From the NCBI GenBank assembly GCA_023459675.1, contig JAEWTC010000088.1, positions 1 through 64,000 of the forward strand: a stretch of DNA of 64,000 bases. The letters are read 5' to 3'. Source of the DNA: Bacillota bacterium. Its GTDB lineage: Bacteria; Bacillota; Clostridia; Christensenellales; Aristaeellaceae. Below the pieces are notes generated by a model. It saw only the letters and a list, made by a program, of their open reading frames with translations, was not told the origin of the DNA and searched no databases. The position numbers and the translations under genes were made by a program. Positions 25,733-35,800 of this stretch are shown piece by piece (positions within the stretch are counted from its first letter, which is position 1; every line of letters starts with the position of its first letter).

Positions 25733-26776
25733 TCAGCCTACGCTGACCTCGTCGGACATGAAGGAGTTTTCCAGATACATCGTGTACATGCTGTAGAGGA
25801 TGGATTGGCTGGTCGGGTAGGTCAGCGTAGCGGTATATACGTACTGCCCGGTTACGATGTAGACGGAGAATACGGTGTTGCCGTCCGCCGTTTCATAGGC
25901 GACGGTGGCATACTGGAATACGTCGTTGATGTTCATGCGCGCGCCTTCCACGGCGGCCGCGGCTTCCGTTGCGTAATCGGCAAGGGTTGCGCCGGTTTCA
26001 TTGGCGGCGCGGGTGGCGGAGAAGGCGGCGGTGCCGTCCTGCGTTGTGGCGTAGAGCCCGTTTTGGTCCTCGGTTACGTTGGCTTCGAGGAAGAGGCTGG
26101 GGTACAGCACGGAGAAGCCCAGGTTGGTGTTGATGTATTCAATTAGCATGGCGTTGGTGTATTCCTGCAGCTCGGCTTCCAGCAGCAGTTCCGAGCCTAC
26201 GGAGAAACCGTCGATCCGGTAGCCGCCCTTGGCCGCGTCGTCCTTGCGGAGGGTATACACCGCGCGGTCTTCCCAGGTCAGGGTTTGGAAATCCTGCGCC
26301 CCCATCTGTTCGATGGGCATCGAGCCGCGGTAAATTTCACCGATCAGGTACGTGTCGCCGTTTTCGGCGGCCTTCGCATACACGGGCAGGAAGCCGACGT
26401 ATTCATCCGCCGTTTCCGGCTGAGCGACCGCTTCCAGCGTTGGCAGCCCCGCGGAGAAGATACTCTTGAGCACCTGCTCCTGCTGGCTTACGTCGGCAAG
26501 CGTGGCCTCGGTAATGCCTACGGATGCGCCGGCCTTCAGGCCATAGGTGAAGAAGAAAGCGACGAAGCTGGGATCCAGCGTCGTTTCTCCGTCGCCGATG
26601 ACGACGGGGAAATCACTGGCGCTGATCGCCGCACCGGCAACCAGATCCAGTACCGGCAGCATCGCCTGGTAATCGGCTACGTTGATCGTCTCGGCGGTGC
26701 CGACAGTTGCCATGCCCGCCATCAGGCAGAGGGTGAACACGAACGCAAGAACCTTTTGGAATGCGCGTTTCTTCAT
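25733..26776 (-). CDS. Secreted protein of unknown function
   Basis: 347 aa. GGGAGG precedes ATG 26776 (MKKRAF); the signal peptide ends near TVGTAE (about residue 28). No lipobox. The body is acidic, low in Cys, with a later half (from about residue 220, NTNLGFSVLYPSLF) that resembles the way PsbP/DUF-type or lipoprotein-like stress domains start. I do not assign a family. It is followed closely by the DUF3298-like secreted gene, a likely two-gene unit. Confidence 0.6.
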   Translation of the reverse strand: MKKRAFQKVLAFVFTLCLMAGMATVGTAETINVADYQAMLPVLDLVAGAAISASDFPVVIGDGETTLDPSFVAFFFTYGLKAGASVGITEATLADVSQQEQVLKSIFSAGLPTLEAVAQPETADEYVGFLPVYAKAAENGDTYLIGEIYRGSMPIEQMGAQDFQTLTWEDRAVYTLRKDDAAKGGYRIDGFSVGSELLLEAELQEYTNAMLIEYINTNLGFSVLYPSLFLEANVTEDQNGLYATTQDGTAAFSATRAANETGATLADYATEAAAAVEGARMNINDVFQYATVAYETADGNTVFSVYIVTGQYVYTATLTYPTSQSILYSMYTMYLENSFMSDEVSVG

Positions 26777-26847
26777 GAGGTTTTCCTCCCAATTTCTCCG
26801 GCGGCGTCCTGCCGCCGATGTAATAGAAACGTTACAGGATATCGGTT

Positions 26848-27693
26848 TCATCCCTTTTGAATATACTCCGCCGCCGAGATTGCGGCGACGTTGCCCTCCC
26901 CCGCGGCCTTGGCGACCTGGAGGGGTTTGCCTGTGCAGTCTCCCGCGGCGAAAACGCCGGGGATGTTCGTACGCATGCCGCGGTCCACGGCGATGCCGTT
27001 TTCATCGGCCTGCAGCCCGTCCAGCAGCATGCTCAGGGGCATGCCCGTGCGGAAGATGAATACGCCGTCGTACGTGCGCCGCGCCTTGCCGGTATCGACC
27101 GTCACTTTGCCGTCCGCGGTGCGTTCCAGCGCCGCGGGGCGCTCGTCCACGGTTGTAAAGCCCGCGGGCACAGGGTGCTTTTTCATCGGGTAGTAGTCCA
27201 TCTGCGCTACGATGCCGTGCAGGAAATGCGCTTCCTCAGCGCCCTGCTCGCTTTCGGAAAGCACGGCCACGCTCTTCCCGCGGTAGAAATTGCCGTCGCA
27301 CGTGGCGCAGTAGCTCACCCCGGCGCCGATCAGCGCTTCCTCGCCCGGCAGGAGTTTGGGCTTGGCCGCCCCGGTGGCGATGACGATCGTTTTGGCTTCC
27401 ACCACATCGTTTTCCACCAGCAGCATGAAGCCTTCGTCCGTGGGGAGAATCTGGCGCACCATACCGGTCAGCGTCTCCGCGCCCAGCGATACCGCCTGTT
27501 CTTCAAAGGCGTTGAGGATGTCGGCGCCTTTGGCTTGCTTCATCCCCGGGTAATTATCCACGCGGTCCGCCCGCGCGAGCCAGCTTAAGTTATGCTTGGG
27601 GCCAATGACCACCGCTTGCAAGCCGCGCATGCGCGCCGTGATCGCGCAGCTGAAACCCGCGGGTCCTTTGCCTAGAATGGCTATGTCTGTCAT
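26848..27693 (-). CDS. Thioredoxin reductase-like FAD/NAD(P) oxidoreductase
   Basis: 281 aa, flavoprotein of the TrxB group. FAD-binding GKGPAG at residues 8-13, the redox-active pair CATC in SYCATCDG near residue 133, and the C-terminal FAD motif GVFAAGDC. Length is slightly short for TrxB (300-320 aa). The usual NADPH-binding GGGxSA motif is replaced by VAVLSESEQGAEEA, so nicotinamide binding may be altered or absent. That makes ferredoxin or another donor possible, as in ferredoxin-dependent TrxB relatives. ATG 27693 has a weak SD; a GTG at 27729 is possible. No thioredoxin gene is nearby. Confidence 0.82.
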   Translation of the reverse strand: MTDIAILGKGPAGFSCAITARMRGLQAVVIGPKHNLSWLARADRVDNYPGMKQAKGADILNAFEEQAVSLGAETLTGMVRQILPTDEGFMLLVENDVVEAKTIVIATGAAKPKLLPGEEALIGAGVSYCATCDGNFYRGKSVAVLSESEQGAEEAHFLHGIVAQMDYYPMKKHPVPAGFTTVDERPAALERTADGKVTVDTGKARRTYDGVFIFRTGMPLSMLLDGLQADENGIAVDRGMRTNIPGVFAAGDCTGKPLQVAKAAGEGNVAAISAAEYIQKG

Positions 27694-27735
27694 GATTGTC
27701 GCTGCCGCCGATGCGGCGCTCCTTTCCACCGTTCA

Positions 27736-27764
27736 AATATAACAAATCCGTAATACATTTGCAA
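27736..27764 (-). promoter_or_regulatory. Promoter of the TrxB-like gene
   Basis: On the minus strand TTGCAA (27759-27764), 17-base spacer, TATATT (27736-27741). Divergent from the dppA-like gene. Confidence 0.6.
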
Positions 27765-27954
27765 CGCTTTATCGCGAATTTGTTGTAAACAGTATAACAC
27801 TCTTTCATATAATGCGCCATACCCGCAGGAAGCCCCGCGCGCCCACGCCCGCCAGTAAGCGGCGGCAAGCCTTTCATCGTTTCCGTATTGCCGTATCCGG
27901 CGAAAGGAAACGCCGCGGCCGGCAGCGAATCCTCGTTGCATAGGGGGCGTGCAT

Positions 27955-28752
27955 ATGAAAATTTACCTATCGGCCGATATGGAGGGCACGGCGGGCATCG
28001 TGCATTGGGACGAAACAACGGCGGGCCATCCGCAATACGGGTATTTCCAGGAGCAGATGTCCCGCGAGGTTGCCGCCGCGTGCCAGGGCGCGCTGGACGC
28101 CGGGGCGACCGAGATTCTGGTCAAGGACGCGCACGACAGCGCCCGCAGCATCATTCCCACGATGCTGCCGGAGCAGGCAAGGCTTTTCCGCGGCTGGAAC
28201 GATACCCCGGAGATGATGATGGCGGGGCTGGACGAAAGCTTCGACGGCGTGCTGTTCACGGGCTACCACGCCGCGGCGGGCTCCAGCGCCAATCCCCTGT
28301 CGCACACCATGGATACGCGGATTTACTCCCTGCGGTGTAACGGCAGGCTGCTGGCGGAGTTTGACATCAACGCGATGATCGCGGCCAGTTACGGCGTTCC
28401 CGTATACTTTCTCTCCGGCGACCGCGGGCTTTGCGACGCCGCCCGGGAAACGGTTCCCCAGCTGCAAACCGTGGCGACCAACGAAGGCAGCGGCAGCGGG
28501 GCGATCTCCCTGCAGCCGGGCACGGCCGCCCGCAACATCCGGGAGACCGCAGCCAAAGCCCTGCGGCTGCCCAAAGCGGCCTGCCTCTACCCCATGCCCG
28601 GGGAATTCAAGATTGAGCTCAGCTTCAAGGACCACATCCCCGCCGCCAAGGCCGAAAATTATCCCGGCGTTACCCGCAGGGACGCGAAAACCGTTTGCTT
28701 TGAAACGCGGAGCTTTCAGGAACTGCTGCGTACGTTCTACTGGATTTTGTAA
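27955..28752 (+). CDS. dppA: M55-family D-aminopeptidase
   Basis: Zinc-dependent D-aminopeptidase, 265 aa; the Bacillus enzyme releases D-Ala from D-peptides of cell wall origin. The metal ligands fit: D8 and E10 (SADMEG), H60 (DAHDSA), H105 (GYHAAAG) and E135 (LLAEFD), plus the catalytic-type H117 (SHTMD). Numbering is nearly identical to Bacillus DppA. ATG 27955 has AGGGGGC upstream. It is not part of a dipeptide-permease operon here; neighbours are unrelated. Cytosolic, no signal peptide. Confidence 0.92.
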   Translation: MKIYLSADMEGTAGIVHWDETTAGHPQYGYFQEQMSREVAAACQGALDAGATEILVKDAHDSARSIIPTMLPEQARLFRGWNDTPEMMMAGLDESFDGVLFTGYHAAAGSSANPLSHTMDTRIYSLRCNGRLLAEFDINAMIAASYGVPVYFLSGDRGLCDAARETVPQLQTVATNEGSGSGAISLQPGTAARNIRETAAKALRLPKAACLYPMPGEFKIELSFKDHIPAAKAENYPGVTRRDAKTVCFETRSFQELLRTFYWIL

Positions 28753-28802
28753 CGGCGGCACGCGCGCGGCGTTGTTCCGCCCTGCCGGGCAAGGAGGAAA
28801 CG

Positions 28803-29366
28803 ATGGAACTAAACGTCAAGCCGTTAAGCCCCGCCACATGGGAGGATTTTGCCGTATTGGCCGAGCGCCACAACGGGGTTTGGGGCGGTTGCTGGTGTAC
28901 CTGGTTTCACCGCAGCGATACCGTGCGCACGGGCGACACCGCTTTCAACAGGGAACTGAAAAAAGCGCTGGTCATGAGCGGCCGCGCGCACGCGGCGCTT
29001 GTGTACGACGGCGACCGGCCCGTTGGGTGGTGCCAGTACGGCTCACCGGGGGAGCTTCCGCACATCTATCATCAAAAGCAGGTGGAGACGGATGGTTATA
29101 CGTTTCCGGACTGGCGGATCACCTGCTTTTTTGTCGATAAGGAATATCGCGGGAACGGCGTGGCGAAAGCCGCGCTGCTGGGCGCGCTGGAGCTGATCCG
29201 CCAGGCGGGCGGCGGCATGGTGGAAAGCTATCCGCAGGACACGCATGGGGAAACCATATCGGCTTCCTTTTTGTATAACGCGACCAGAACCCTGTTTGAG
29301 GAATGCGGCTTTACCTGCGTCGGCTCCAAAGGGAAAAACCATACGATCATGCGCAGGTTGATCTGA
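28803..29366 (+). CDS. GNAT-family N-acetyltransferase
   Basis: 187 aa, with GGAGGAAACG before the ATG. The acetyl-CoA-binding signature is present: FFVDKEYRGNGVAKAAL near residue 113-128. The N-terminal segment GVWGGCWCTWFH is a Cys/Trp-rich feature of one GNAT subgroup of unknown substrate. It lies 50 bases after dppA and could be co-transcribed. Substrate not deducible. Confidence 0.85.
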   Translation: MELNVKPLSPATWEDFAVLAERHNGVWGGCWCTWFHRSDTVRTGDTAFNRELKKALVMSGRAHAALVYDGDRPVGWCQYGSPGELPHIYHQKQVETDGYTFPDWRITCFFVDKEYRGNGVAKAALLGALELIRQAGGGMVESYPQDTHGETISASFLYNATRTLFEECGFTCVGSKGKNHTIMRRLI

Positions 29367-29471
29367 TACGAAGCCCTGCCCCAATGTTTCGTTCCCGGCC
29401 ATCTGGTGTACGATAACCCATCGCAGCGGCTGGCGGTAACCGTTACGGTTCGGCCAGCGGAAAGGAACGCC

Positions 29472-29954
29472 ATGAAGAAAGCCCTATTGATCATCGATAT
29501 CCAGGAAGCCTATCTCGCGCATCGGCGCGCAGACCAGGACTATCGGCGCGTGATGGAGACCATCAACGCCGCCGCCGCGCAGTTCCGGCAGGCAAACCTC
29601 CCGGTTTTCGTGGTGCGGGATCTGTCCGAGGGCAGCGGCAACGAGTTTCGCAACGTGCGCGAGCTGCAAGCCGCACCGACGGACCTCGAAGTGCTGAAGG
29701 TGTACAACAACGCCTTCTGGAAAACGGAGCTCGACGACATGCTCCGCGAACGAAACGTAGACTGGGTGCTGCTGTGCGGCAACGCCGCCGAGTTCTGCGT
29801 GACCGCAACCTATTTCGGCGCGCTGGAGAACGGATATGCGGCCTATCTGCTCAAGGACGGCATACTGGCCGAGACCGAAACCGGGTTAGCTTCGCTGGAG
29901 CAGGTGCGCCCGCTGCTGACGAACGAACAGCTTTCCGGGATGCTGGCAGAATAA
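29472..29954 (+). CDS. Isochorismatase-fold cysteine hydrolase
   Basis: 160 aa. GGAAAGGA before ATG 29472 (MKKALL). Catalytic Asp9 (LIIDIQ), a central Lys in LKVYNNAFWKT and the nucleophilic Cys in CGNAAEFCVTATYFGA form the Asp-Lys-Cys triad. Related enzymes are nicotinamidases, ureidoacrylate hydrolases and others, so the substrate stays open. No iron or zinc motif typical of nicotinamidase (DxHxxxxH) is visible. Confidence 0.85.
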   Translation: MKKALLIIDIQEAYLAHRRADQDYRRVMETINAAAAQFRQANLPVFVVRDLSEGSGNEFRNVRELQAAPTDLEVLKVYNNAFWKTELDDMLRERNVDWVLLCGNAAEFCVTATYFGALENGYAAYLLKDGILAETETGLASLEQVRPLLTNEQLSGMLAE

Positions 29955-29956
29955 GT

Positions 29957-29984
29957 AAACGGCGGTCTGGAAAAGCCGCCGTTT
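29957..29984 (+). terminator. Hairpin after the isochorismatase-fold gene
   Basis: Stem AAACGGCGG (29957-29965) with CCGCCGTTT (29976-29984), ten-base loop; only a short T tract, so a probable terminator. The stretch 29985-30269 has no gene I can support; a TAAAAT -10-like hexamer is near 30240. Confidence 0.6.
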
Positions 29985-30269
29985 CAGCATATGCGGTTGA
30001 CCGCCGGACGCAGGGTACGCTCGTCGCGTTCCCCTCGCCGCAGAAAACCAATCCGCTTTTGCAGACCGCAGCCGCGCAGGACGGCGTTGTGAACCCCGCC
30101 GTTACACAGCTCGTACCGGTTGAACCGAAACGGAAACATCTGGCGCGGATACATGCCGCGCCGAAGGTAACGTATGGCACGGCAAGGAAACGTTGCGGCG
30201 GCGGAAGGAACTCGGCGCATGAATCTCGAAACACCGATGCTAAAATCAATATTAAAGGAGCGTTTTGAT

Positions 30270-30719
30270 ATGCCGAAAATTGCGATCGTATATCGGTCTC
30301 CCCATCACGGAAACACCAAGAAACTGCTCGACGCGATCAAAGCCGCGCATCCCGAGGTTACGCTCGTGCAGGCGGGCGAGGAAAGCGGCTCGCTCGCTTC
30401 GTTCGACGTGATCGGCTTTGCCTCCGGCATTTACATGGGCAAACTGCACAACACGGTGCGCAAGGCGCTCGCTTCCATGGACGGAGCGGGGCGCAAAGCC
30501 TTCGCGCTGTTTACCTGCGGCGATGCGGCGGGAGCGAAATACAGCGATAAATGCCTGTCCGCGATCCGCGAACGGGGGTTTGAAACGCTCGGGTTCTTCT
30601 GGTGCAAGGCGCTGGACACCTTCGGCCCGCTGAAGCTGGTCGGCGGCGTGAACAAGGGAAAACCCGACGCGGAGGACCTTGCCAACGCGGTGAAGTTCTT
30701 TGAAAGCCTGACCTTCTGA
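30270..30719 (+). CDS. Flavodoxin-domain protein
   Basis: 149 aa. AAGGAG before ATG 30270. The FMN-binding P-loop-like region is SPHHGNTKKLLDAI near residue 10; the following GFASGIYMGKLH and FTCGDAAG loops match flavodoxin-fold folds that bind FMN. A single electron carrier or NAD(P)H-quinone type function is likely. Larger than the minimal flavodoxin fold only by a short C-terminal stretch. Converges with the ABC-F gene and shares a bidirectional terminator. Confidence 0.85.
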   Translation: MPKIAIVYRSPHHGNTKKLLDAIKAAHPEVTLVQAGEESGSLASFDVIGFASGIYMGKLHNTVRKALASMDGAGRKAFALFTCGDAAGAKYSDKCLSAIRERGFETLGFFWCKALDTFGPLKLVGGVNKGKPDAEDLANAVKFFESLTF

Positions 30720-30740
30720 TATCACACGCGGCACAAAAAT

Positions 30741-30777
30741 AGCGGAAACGGAGATTATGACTCCGCTTCCGCTTTTT
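30741..30777. terminator. Bidirectional terminator overlapping the ABC-F stop codon
   Basis: Stem AGCGGAAACGGAG (30741-30753) with CTCCGCTTCCGCT (30761-30773), loop of seven bases, T tract 30773-30777 on plus; on minus the hairpin ends in ATTTTTG. The minus-strand ABC-F stop codon (30755-30757) lies inside the loop. Confidence 0.8.
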
Positions 30778-32680
30778 GGTATGCCGCCTCCGCCGCTTCC
30801 AGCGCGGTATAGAGCGCGGGCTGCCGTTCCTGTTCCTGCTGGTATAACAGCGAAAGCTCCAATAGCTTTTCCTGGTTCTGGCACACCGCAGGGTCCGCCA
30901 TGGTTTTTTCCAGCCGCGCAAGCGTTTGCTCGTTTTTCACAATCGCGGCCTCGGCGTCGTCAACCGCGGCCTTGAGCTGCCGCAGCGCGGCGCTTTGCTG
31001 GCGTTCCTTTTTCCGGTCCTTGGCGACCGCGGTTTTGGTGGGGCCGTCCTCCACGGCATCCGGCGGCGTTGGCCGGTCGCGCTTTTCCAGATAATCGTCG
31101 AAATTGCCGATGTATTCCGTGACGCCGTCCTCGGCCATCACCATCACGCGTTCGGCAAAACGGTTCACAAAATAGCGGTCGTGGCTGATGGCGAAGATAA
31201 CGCCCGGGAACTCTGAAAGCGCTTCTTCCAGCACTTCGCAGCTGTCCATATCCAGATGGTTGGTGGGCTCGTCCAGCAGCAGGAAGTTATCCTTGCGGAG
31301 CATCAGCTTGGTCAGCGCCACGCGCCCGCGCTCCCCGCCGGAGAGTGCGGAGATCTTGCTGAAAACGTCGTCCCCGGTGAAGAGAAACTGCCCCAGCGCG
31401 CTGCGGACGCGGCTTTGTTCCAGCGCGGGAAACGAATTCCACACCTCGTCCAGCACGGTGTTGTTCAAGTTTAAGTCCTGCTGGTGCTGATCGTAGTAGC
31501 CGATATCCACGTTCACGCCGAAGCGCACGGTGCCGCTGTCCGGCGTTTCCTTGCGGTTCAGTATTTTCAGCAGTGTGGTTTTCCCCACGCCGTTGGGGCC
31601 GATCAGCGCCACGCGGTCGCCCGCGCGCAGCCGGAAACCCACGTTGCGAAACACCGTGCGGCCGTTGAATTTCTTGTTGAGGCCCTTGACTTCCAGCGCA
31701 TCCTCGCCCATCCGGCGGCGCGCGTCGAAGGAGAAGCGCACCTGCCGTTCCTCCAGCGGACGTTCCAGCCGTTCGATCTTATCGAGCCGCTTCTGCCTGG
31801 ATTCGGCGGCGCGGATGCTTTTCTCGCGGTTGAAGCTGCGATAGCGTTCGATGATGGCCTTCTCGCGGTCGATTTCCTTTTGCTGCAATTGAAACGCCTT
31901 GATGCGCGCCTCGAAATCCGCGGTGCGCTTCTGCATATATTGGGTGTAGTTGCCCGTGAACTTATACACGCGGCCGCCCAGCATTTCCCCCATCGTATCG
32001 CAGACGTGGTCGAGAAAATAGCGGTCGTGGCTGATCAGCAGCAGCGTTCCCTTGTACTCGGTCAGATAATTCTGCAGCCATTCGATGGCGGCGAGATCGA
32101 GGTGGTTGGTAGGTTCGTCCATCAACAGCACGTCCGGTTCCTGCAAAAGCAGTTTCGCAAGCGAAATCCGCGTGCGTTCCCCGCCCGACAGCGTTTTCAC
32201 CTTGCGGCCGAACATATGCCTGCCGATTCCAAGCCCCAGCAGCTTTCCGGTGATTTCGCCCTCGTAGGCGTAGCCTTCCAGTTTTTTGAACTCCTCGGTC
32301 ATCTTGTAATATTCGTCGGACAGACGGAGCGCCGTTTGCTCGTCCCGGTTTTCCGCCATTCTCGTTTCCATGTCGCGCATGCGGTGTTCCAGGGCGATGA
32401 CGCGGCTGAACACGGAAAGCATCGCGTCCCACACGGTGTCTTCCGGGCTGATATCGTTGATCTGCGCCAGGTACCCAAGCTTCAGCCCCTTGTTCATGTG
32501 CACGGCGCCGGCGTCCGCCTGCTGCTCGCCGGTGAGGATTCGCATCAGCGTGGTTTTGCCGCTTCCGTTCGCCCCGACGAGGCCCATTTTTTCACCTTTT
32601 TGGACGGAAAAGGTAACGTCGCGCAGCACCTGGTCGATGCCGAAGCTTTTCTGTATGTTTTCAACGGATATCAAAATCAT
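30755..32680 (-). CDS. ABC-F family ATPase (ribosome-associated)
   Basis: 641 aa, two fused ABC domains without membrane helices. Walker A GANGSGKTT and GPNGVGKTT, signatures LSGGERTR and LSGGERGR, and both DEPTNHLD Walker B motifs are complete. The inter-domain linker (about residues 235-300) is charged and helical, and the C-terminal 90 residues form a coiled coil. ABC-F proteins bind the ribosomal E site and relieve stalling or give antibiotic resistance; the Uup/YfmR-like length suggests a housekeeping type. Start 32680 (MILISV) is preferred: AAGGGG lies eleven bases upstream, whereas ATG 32689 abuts it. Confidence 0.92.
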   Translation of the reverse strand: MILISVENIQKSFGIDQVLRDVTFSVQKGEKMGLVGANGSGKTTLMRILTGEQQADAGAVHMNKGLKLGYLAQINDISPEDTVWDAMLSVFSRVIALEHRMRDMETRMAENRDEQTALRLSDEYYKMTEEFKKLEGYAYEGEITGKLLGLGIGRHMFGRKVKTLSGGERTRISLAKLLLQEPDVLLMDEPTNHLDLAAIEWLQNYLTEYKGTLLLISHDRYFLDHVCDTMGEMLGGRVYKFTGNYTQYMQKRTADFEARIKAFQLQQKEIDREKAIIERYRSFNREKSIRAAESRQKRLDKIERLERPLEERQVRFSFDARRRMGEDALEVKGLNKKFNGRTVFRNVGFRLRAGDRVALIGPNGVGKTTLLKILNRKETPDSGTVRFGVNVDIGYYDQHQQDLNLNNTVLDEVWNSFPALEQSRVRSALGQFLFTGDDVFSKISALSGGERGRVALTKLMLRKDNFLLLDEPTNHLDMDSCEVLEEALSEFPGVIFAISHDRYFVNRFAERVMVMAEDGVTEYIGNFDDYLEKRDRPTPPDAVEDGPTKTAVAKDRKKERQQSAALRQLKAAVDDAEAAIVKNEQTLARLEKTMADPAVCQNQEKLLELSLLYQQEQERQPALYTALEAAEAAYQKAEAES

Positions 32681-32862
32681 GGTCGGCATCCCCTTATCGC
32701 TTCCAGTCTCAGCTGTACAGTATACCATAAATGCGGTATGCACGCACATCCGCACTATACAGATTGGGCTTGCTGGTGTAAAATAGAAGATGAAAACGAT
32801 GAGCCTGCCCTCAATTTTGATACAGACCGCGCGCAGCGTAAAACCACTCGGGAGGTATAGGC

Positions 32863-35800
32863 GTGAAAATTGATCTGACGTGTCCGGTGGAACTGTGGAA
32901 GTACACGCTGCCAGGCGAAGGCGTGCCGCAGTGCGTTTTTATGCTCAACAACGTCGGCATCAAACACGTCGTTTCGGTGCAGATCACGCTGACCAGCTAC
33001 GGCCCCAAGGAATTTGTACTGCTCAAGCAAACCGACCGCATGCCGGTTTCGGACGCGGCCCCCGGGCAGTCCTTCACGGTGACGATGGTGCCCACGGAAT
33101 GGGAAAACGTGCTTACCGTGGATCTGGTTATAGAAAAAGTATGGTTTGCGGACGCCACCGTATGGCGGCGCGGCAACGCGCCCGTTGTGGATTACGAACC
33201 CAACGCCCTGCCCGGCGGCCGCAAGCTGGATCAGCTTCGCTTCGTTGCCGGGGAGGACGCCGTTGGCTACCCGCAGCTGCAGGAACAGGTCTGGGTCTGC
33301 GTTTGCGGCCGCGCGAACGATTTGAAAGCCGACCGCTGCTGCCGCTGCAAGCGCGGGCGCGATACGGTGTTTGCGTCCTGTACGCCCGAAAACGTGGATC
33401 ATCTGATTGCCGTTCACGAGCAAAAGCTGAAATCCGTGGCGCAATCGGCGCGCGAGGAAGCGGGCCGTTCCGCCGAAAAGCAGGAAGTGATCCGCCGCCG
33501 CGCGCAGCGCTCCCGCAGGATTGCGTGGAGCGTGACGCTTACGGTGCTGCTGCTCACGGCGCTTGCCGCGGCCGTGTGGCTGTGGGGCGTTCCCGCCCTG
33601 CGATATTATCAAGCGGGCGCTTTGCTTGCGGAGGGGAACTATTCCCAAGCCCGCACCGCCTTCCTAAGCCTTAAGGATTACCGGGATTCTCAGACTCTGG
33701 TGCAGGAAAGCGATTACCGCAGCGCCGCGGATCTTTTCAAGCAGGGCGATTTGCAGGCCGCCGCGACGCTGTTTACCGCGCTGGGAAATTATCAGGACAG
33801 CGCCGAGCAAGCGCTGCAAGCCCGGTACCAAATCGCGCAGAATACGTTCGCCGCTGCCGATTACACGGCGGCCGCAGAGCTTTTTTCCGCGCTGGGCACC
33901 TACCAGGACAGCGATACCATGCGCCGGGAAAGCCTGTACCAAAAGGCGGCCGCGCTTTTGGACGGCGGCAAGCCGGAGGAAGCGCGCGCGCTGTTTGCCG
34001 ATCTTTCCGAGTATAAGGATTCCGCCGCGCAGCTCATTGCCTGCGATACCCGGATCGGGCTGAACGCGTTTGACGCCGGGGATTACGCCGCGGCGGCGGA
34101 GCGGTTCGAAGCCGTGCAGGGCCAGACGGACGTTGCGGAAAAGCTGAAGGAAACCTATTACCTCTGGGGGCTGCAAACGCAGGAGGAAGGCAGCTATGAG
34201 GAAGCGGGCAAGCTGTTCCTCAAAGCGGGCGACTACAAGGACGCCGCCTTCATGGCCCACGGAAGCCTGTACTTCCTGGCCAGCGATTATTTTGACAATC
34301 AGGAGTACGCCAAAGCCGCGGAGCTGTTCCAAAGCGTGATCCCCTATCTGGACAGCGAAACCCGGTATTGGGAAAGCGTGTATCAGCAGGGGCTTGCAAG
34401 CGAGGAACAGGGAAACATGGAGGAAGCGCTGGCGCTGTACCAGACCATCCCGCTGCACCCGCAGGCCGCGCAGCGCGTGAGCGCGTATCACTACCAACAG
34501 GCGGAAGCCGCGCTTGCCGCGGGTAACCCCGAGGAAGCGGTTGCCCAGTTCACCCTCGCGGGCGATTATCTGGACGCGGCGCAGAGAATTCTCGCCATAC
34601 GGTATGAGGAAGCAACGGAAGCGTTTGCGGCGGGCGATTATCCAAACGCGGCGCAATTGTTCCTGGCGCTGGGCGATTATGAAGACAGCGCCGATCAGCT
34701 GCTGCAATCCCGCTACCTGGCGGCAAAGGCCGCGCTGGACGCGGGTGCGTACGCGCAGGCAGCCGAGCAGTTTACGCTGCTGGCGGATTATCAGGACAGT
34801 AAAACGCAGGCCGATACGGCGCGCTATGCCCAGGCCGAAGCGGCGCTTGCCGCCGCGCAGTATGACGACGCATCGGCGCTGTTTTTAGCGCTGGGCGATT
34901 ATAAGGACAGCGCCGTGCGCGTCTTGCAGGCGCAATACCAAAAAGCGAAGGCAGCGCTGGACGCGGCGGATTTCGACGGCGCGGCGGCGCAGTTTGCCGC
35001 CTTGGGTGATTTTGAAGACAGCGCGGATATGGAAAAGCAAGCGCGCTACTTGAAGGCGGAAGCGGCTTTCGCGGCCGGCCAATACGGCGATGCGATCCCG
35101 CTGTACGAGGCGCTGGGCGAGTACCAAAACAGCGCGGACAAGATGAACCAAGCCCGTTACGCGCTGGCGCAGGAAGCGGTTGACGCGAAGGATTACACGC
35201 TGGCCATCCGCCTGTTTACGGAGCTTGACGATTATCAGGACAGCGCCCAGAGGCGCATGGCCCTATGGTACACGGTGGGCAACCAGGCGATGGACGTGCG
35301 CGATTATGCCGGAGCCATTCAGGCGTACGCGAACCTGAACGGCTACGAAAACAGCGACGACGCCCTTAACCAAGCGCTGTATGAGTGGGGGCTTTCGCTG
35401 AAGGCGTCGGGAGACACGGCTGCGGCCATCACGCTTTTAGAGTCCCTGCCCGCGGGTTCCGCCACGCGGCAGCTGGTGGGCGATTTCATTGCGTCCGAGG
35501 GCCTGCGCAAGCAGCAGGCAGGCGATTTGGAAGGCGCGGCGGCGGTATTCGAAGCGCTGGGCGATCACCCCGGCGCGAAGGACTATTGGTACGCGGCGCG
35601 CTACGAGGCGGCGCAGCGGCATATGGTGTTGGGCGAGTACCGGCAGGCGGCGGCGATCTTCGAAACGCTGGGAACGTATGAAAGCTCGCAAGCGAAGCTG
35701 GAAGAAAGCCTGTACGAAGCCTACGGGCGGACTGCCGACGCGGCGCGAACCGCCTACGACGCGCAGGACTGGGCCGGCGTTGTGGACGCCCTCGACGGGT

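Noticed and set aside
29985..30269. Short ORFs on both strands
   Set aside because: No SD, no family motif and Arg/Cys-rich compositions; treated as non-coding.
31484..32860. 458-residue plus-strand ORF
   Set aside because: Antisense to the ABC-F gene whose ATPase motifs are unambiguous.
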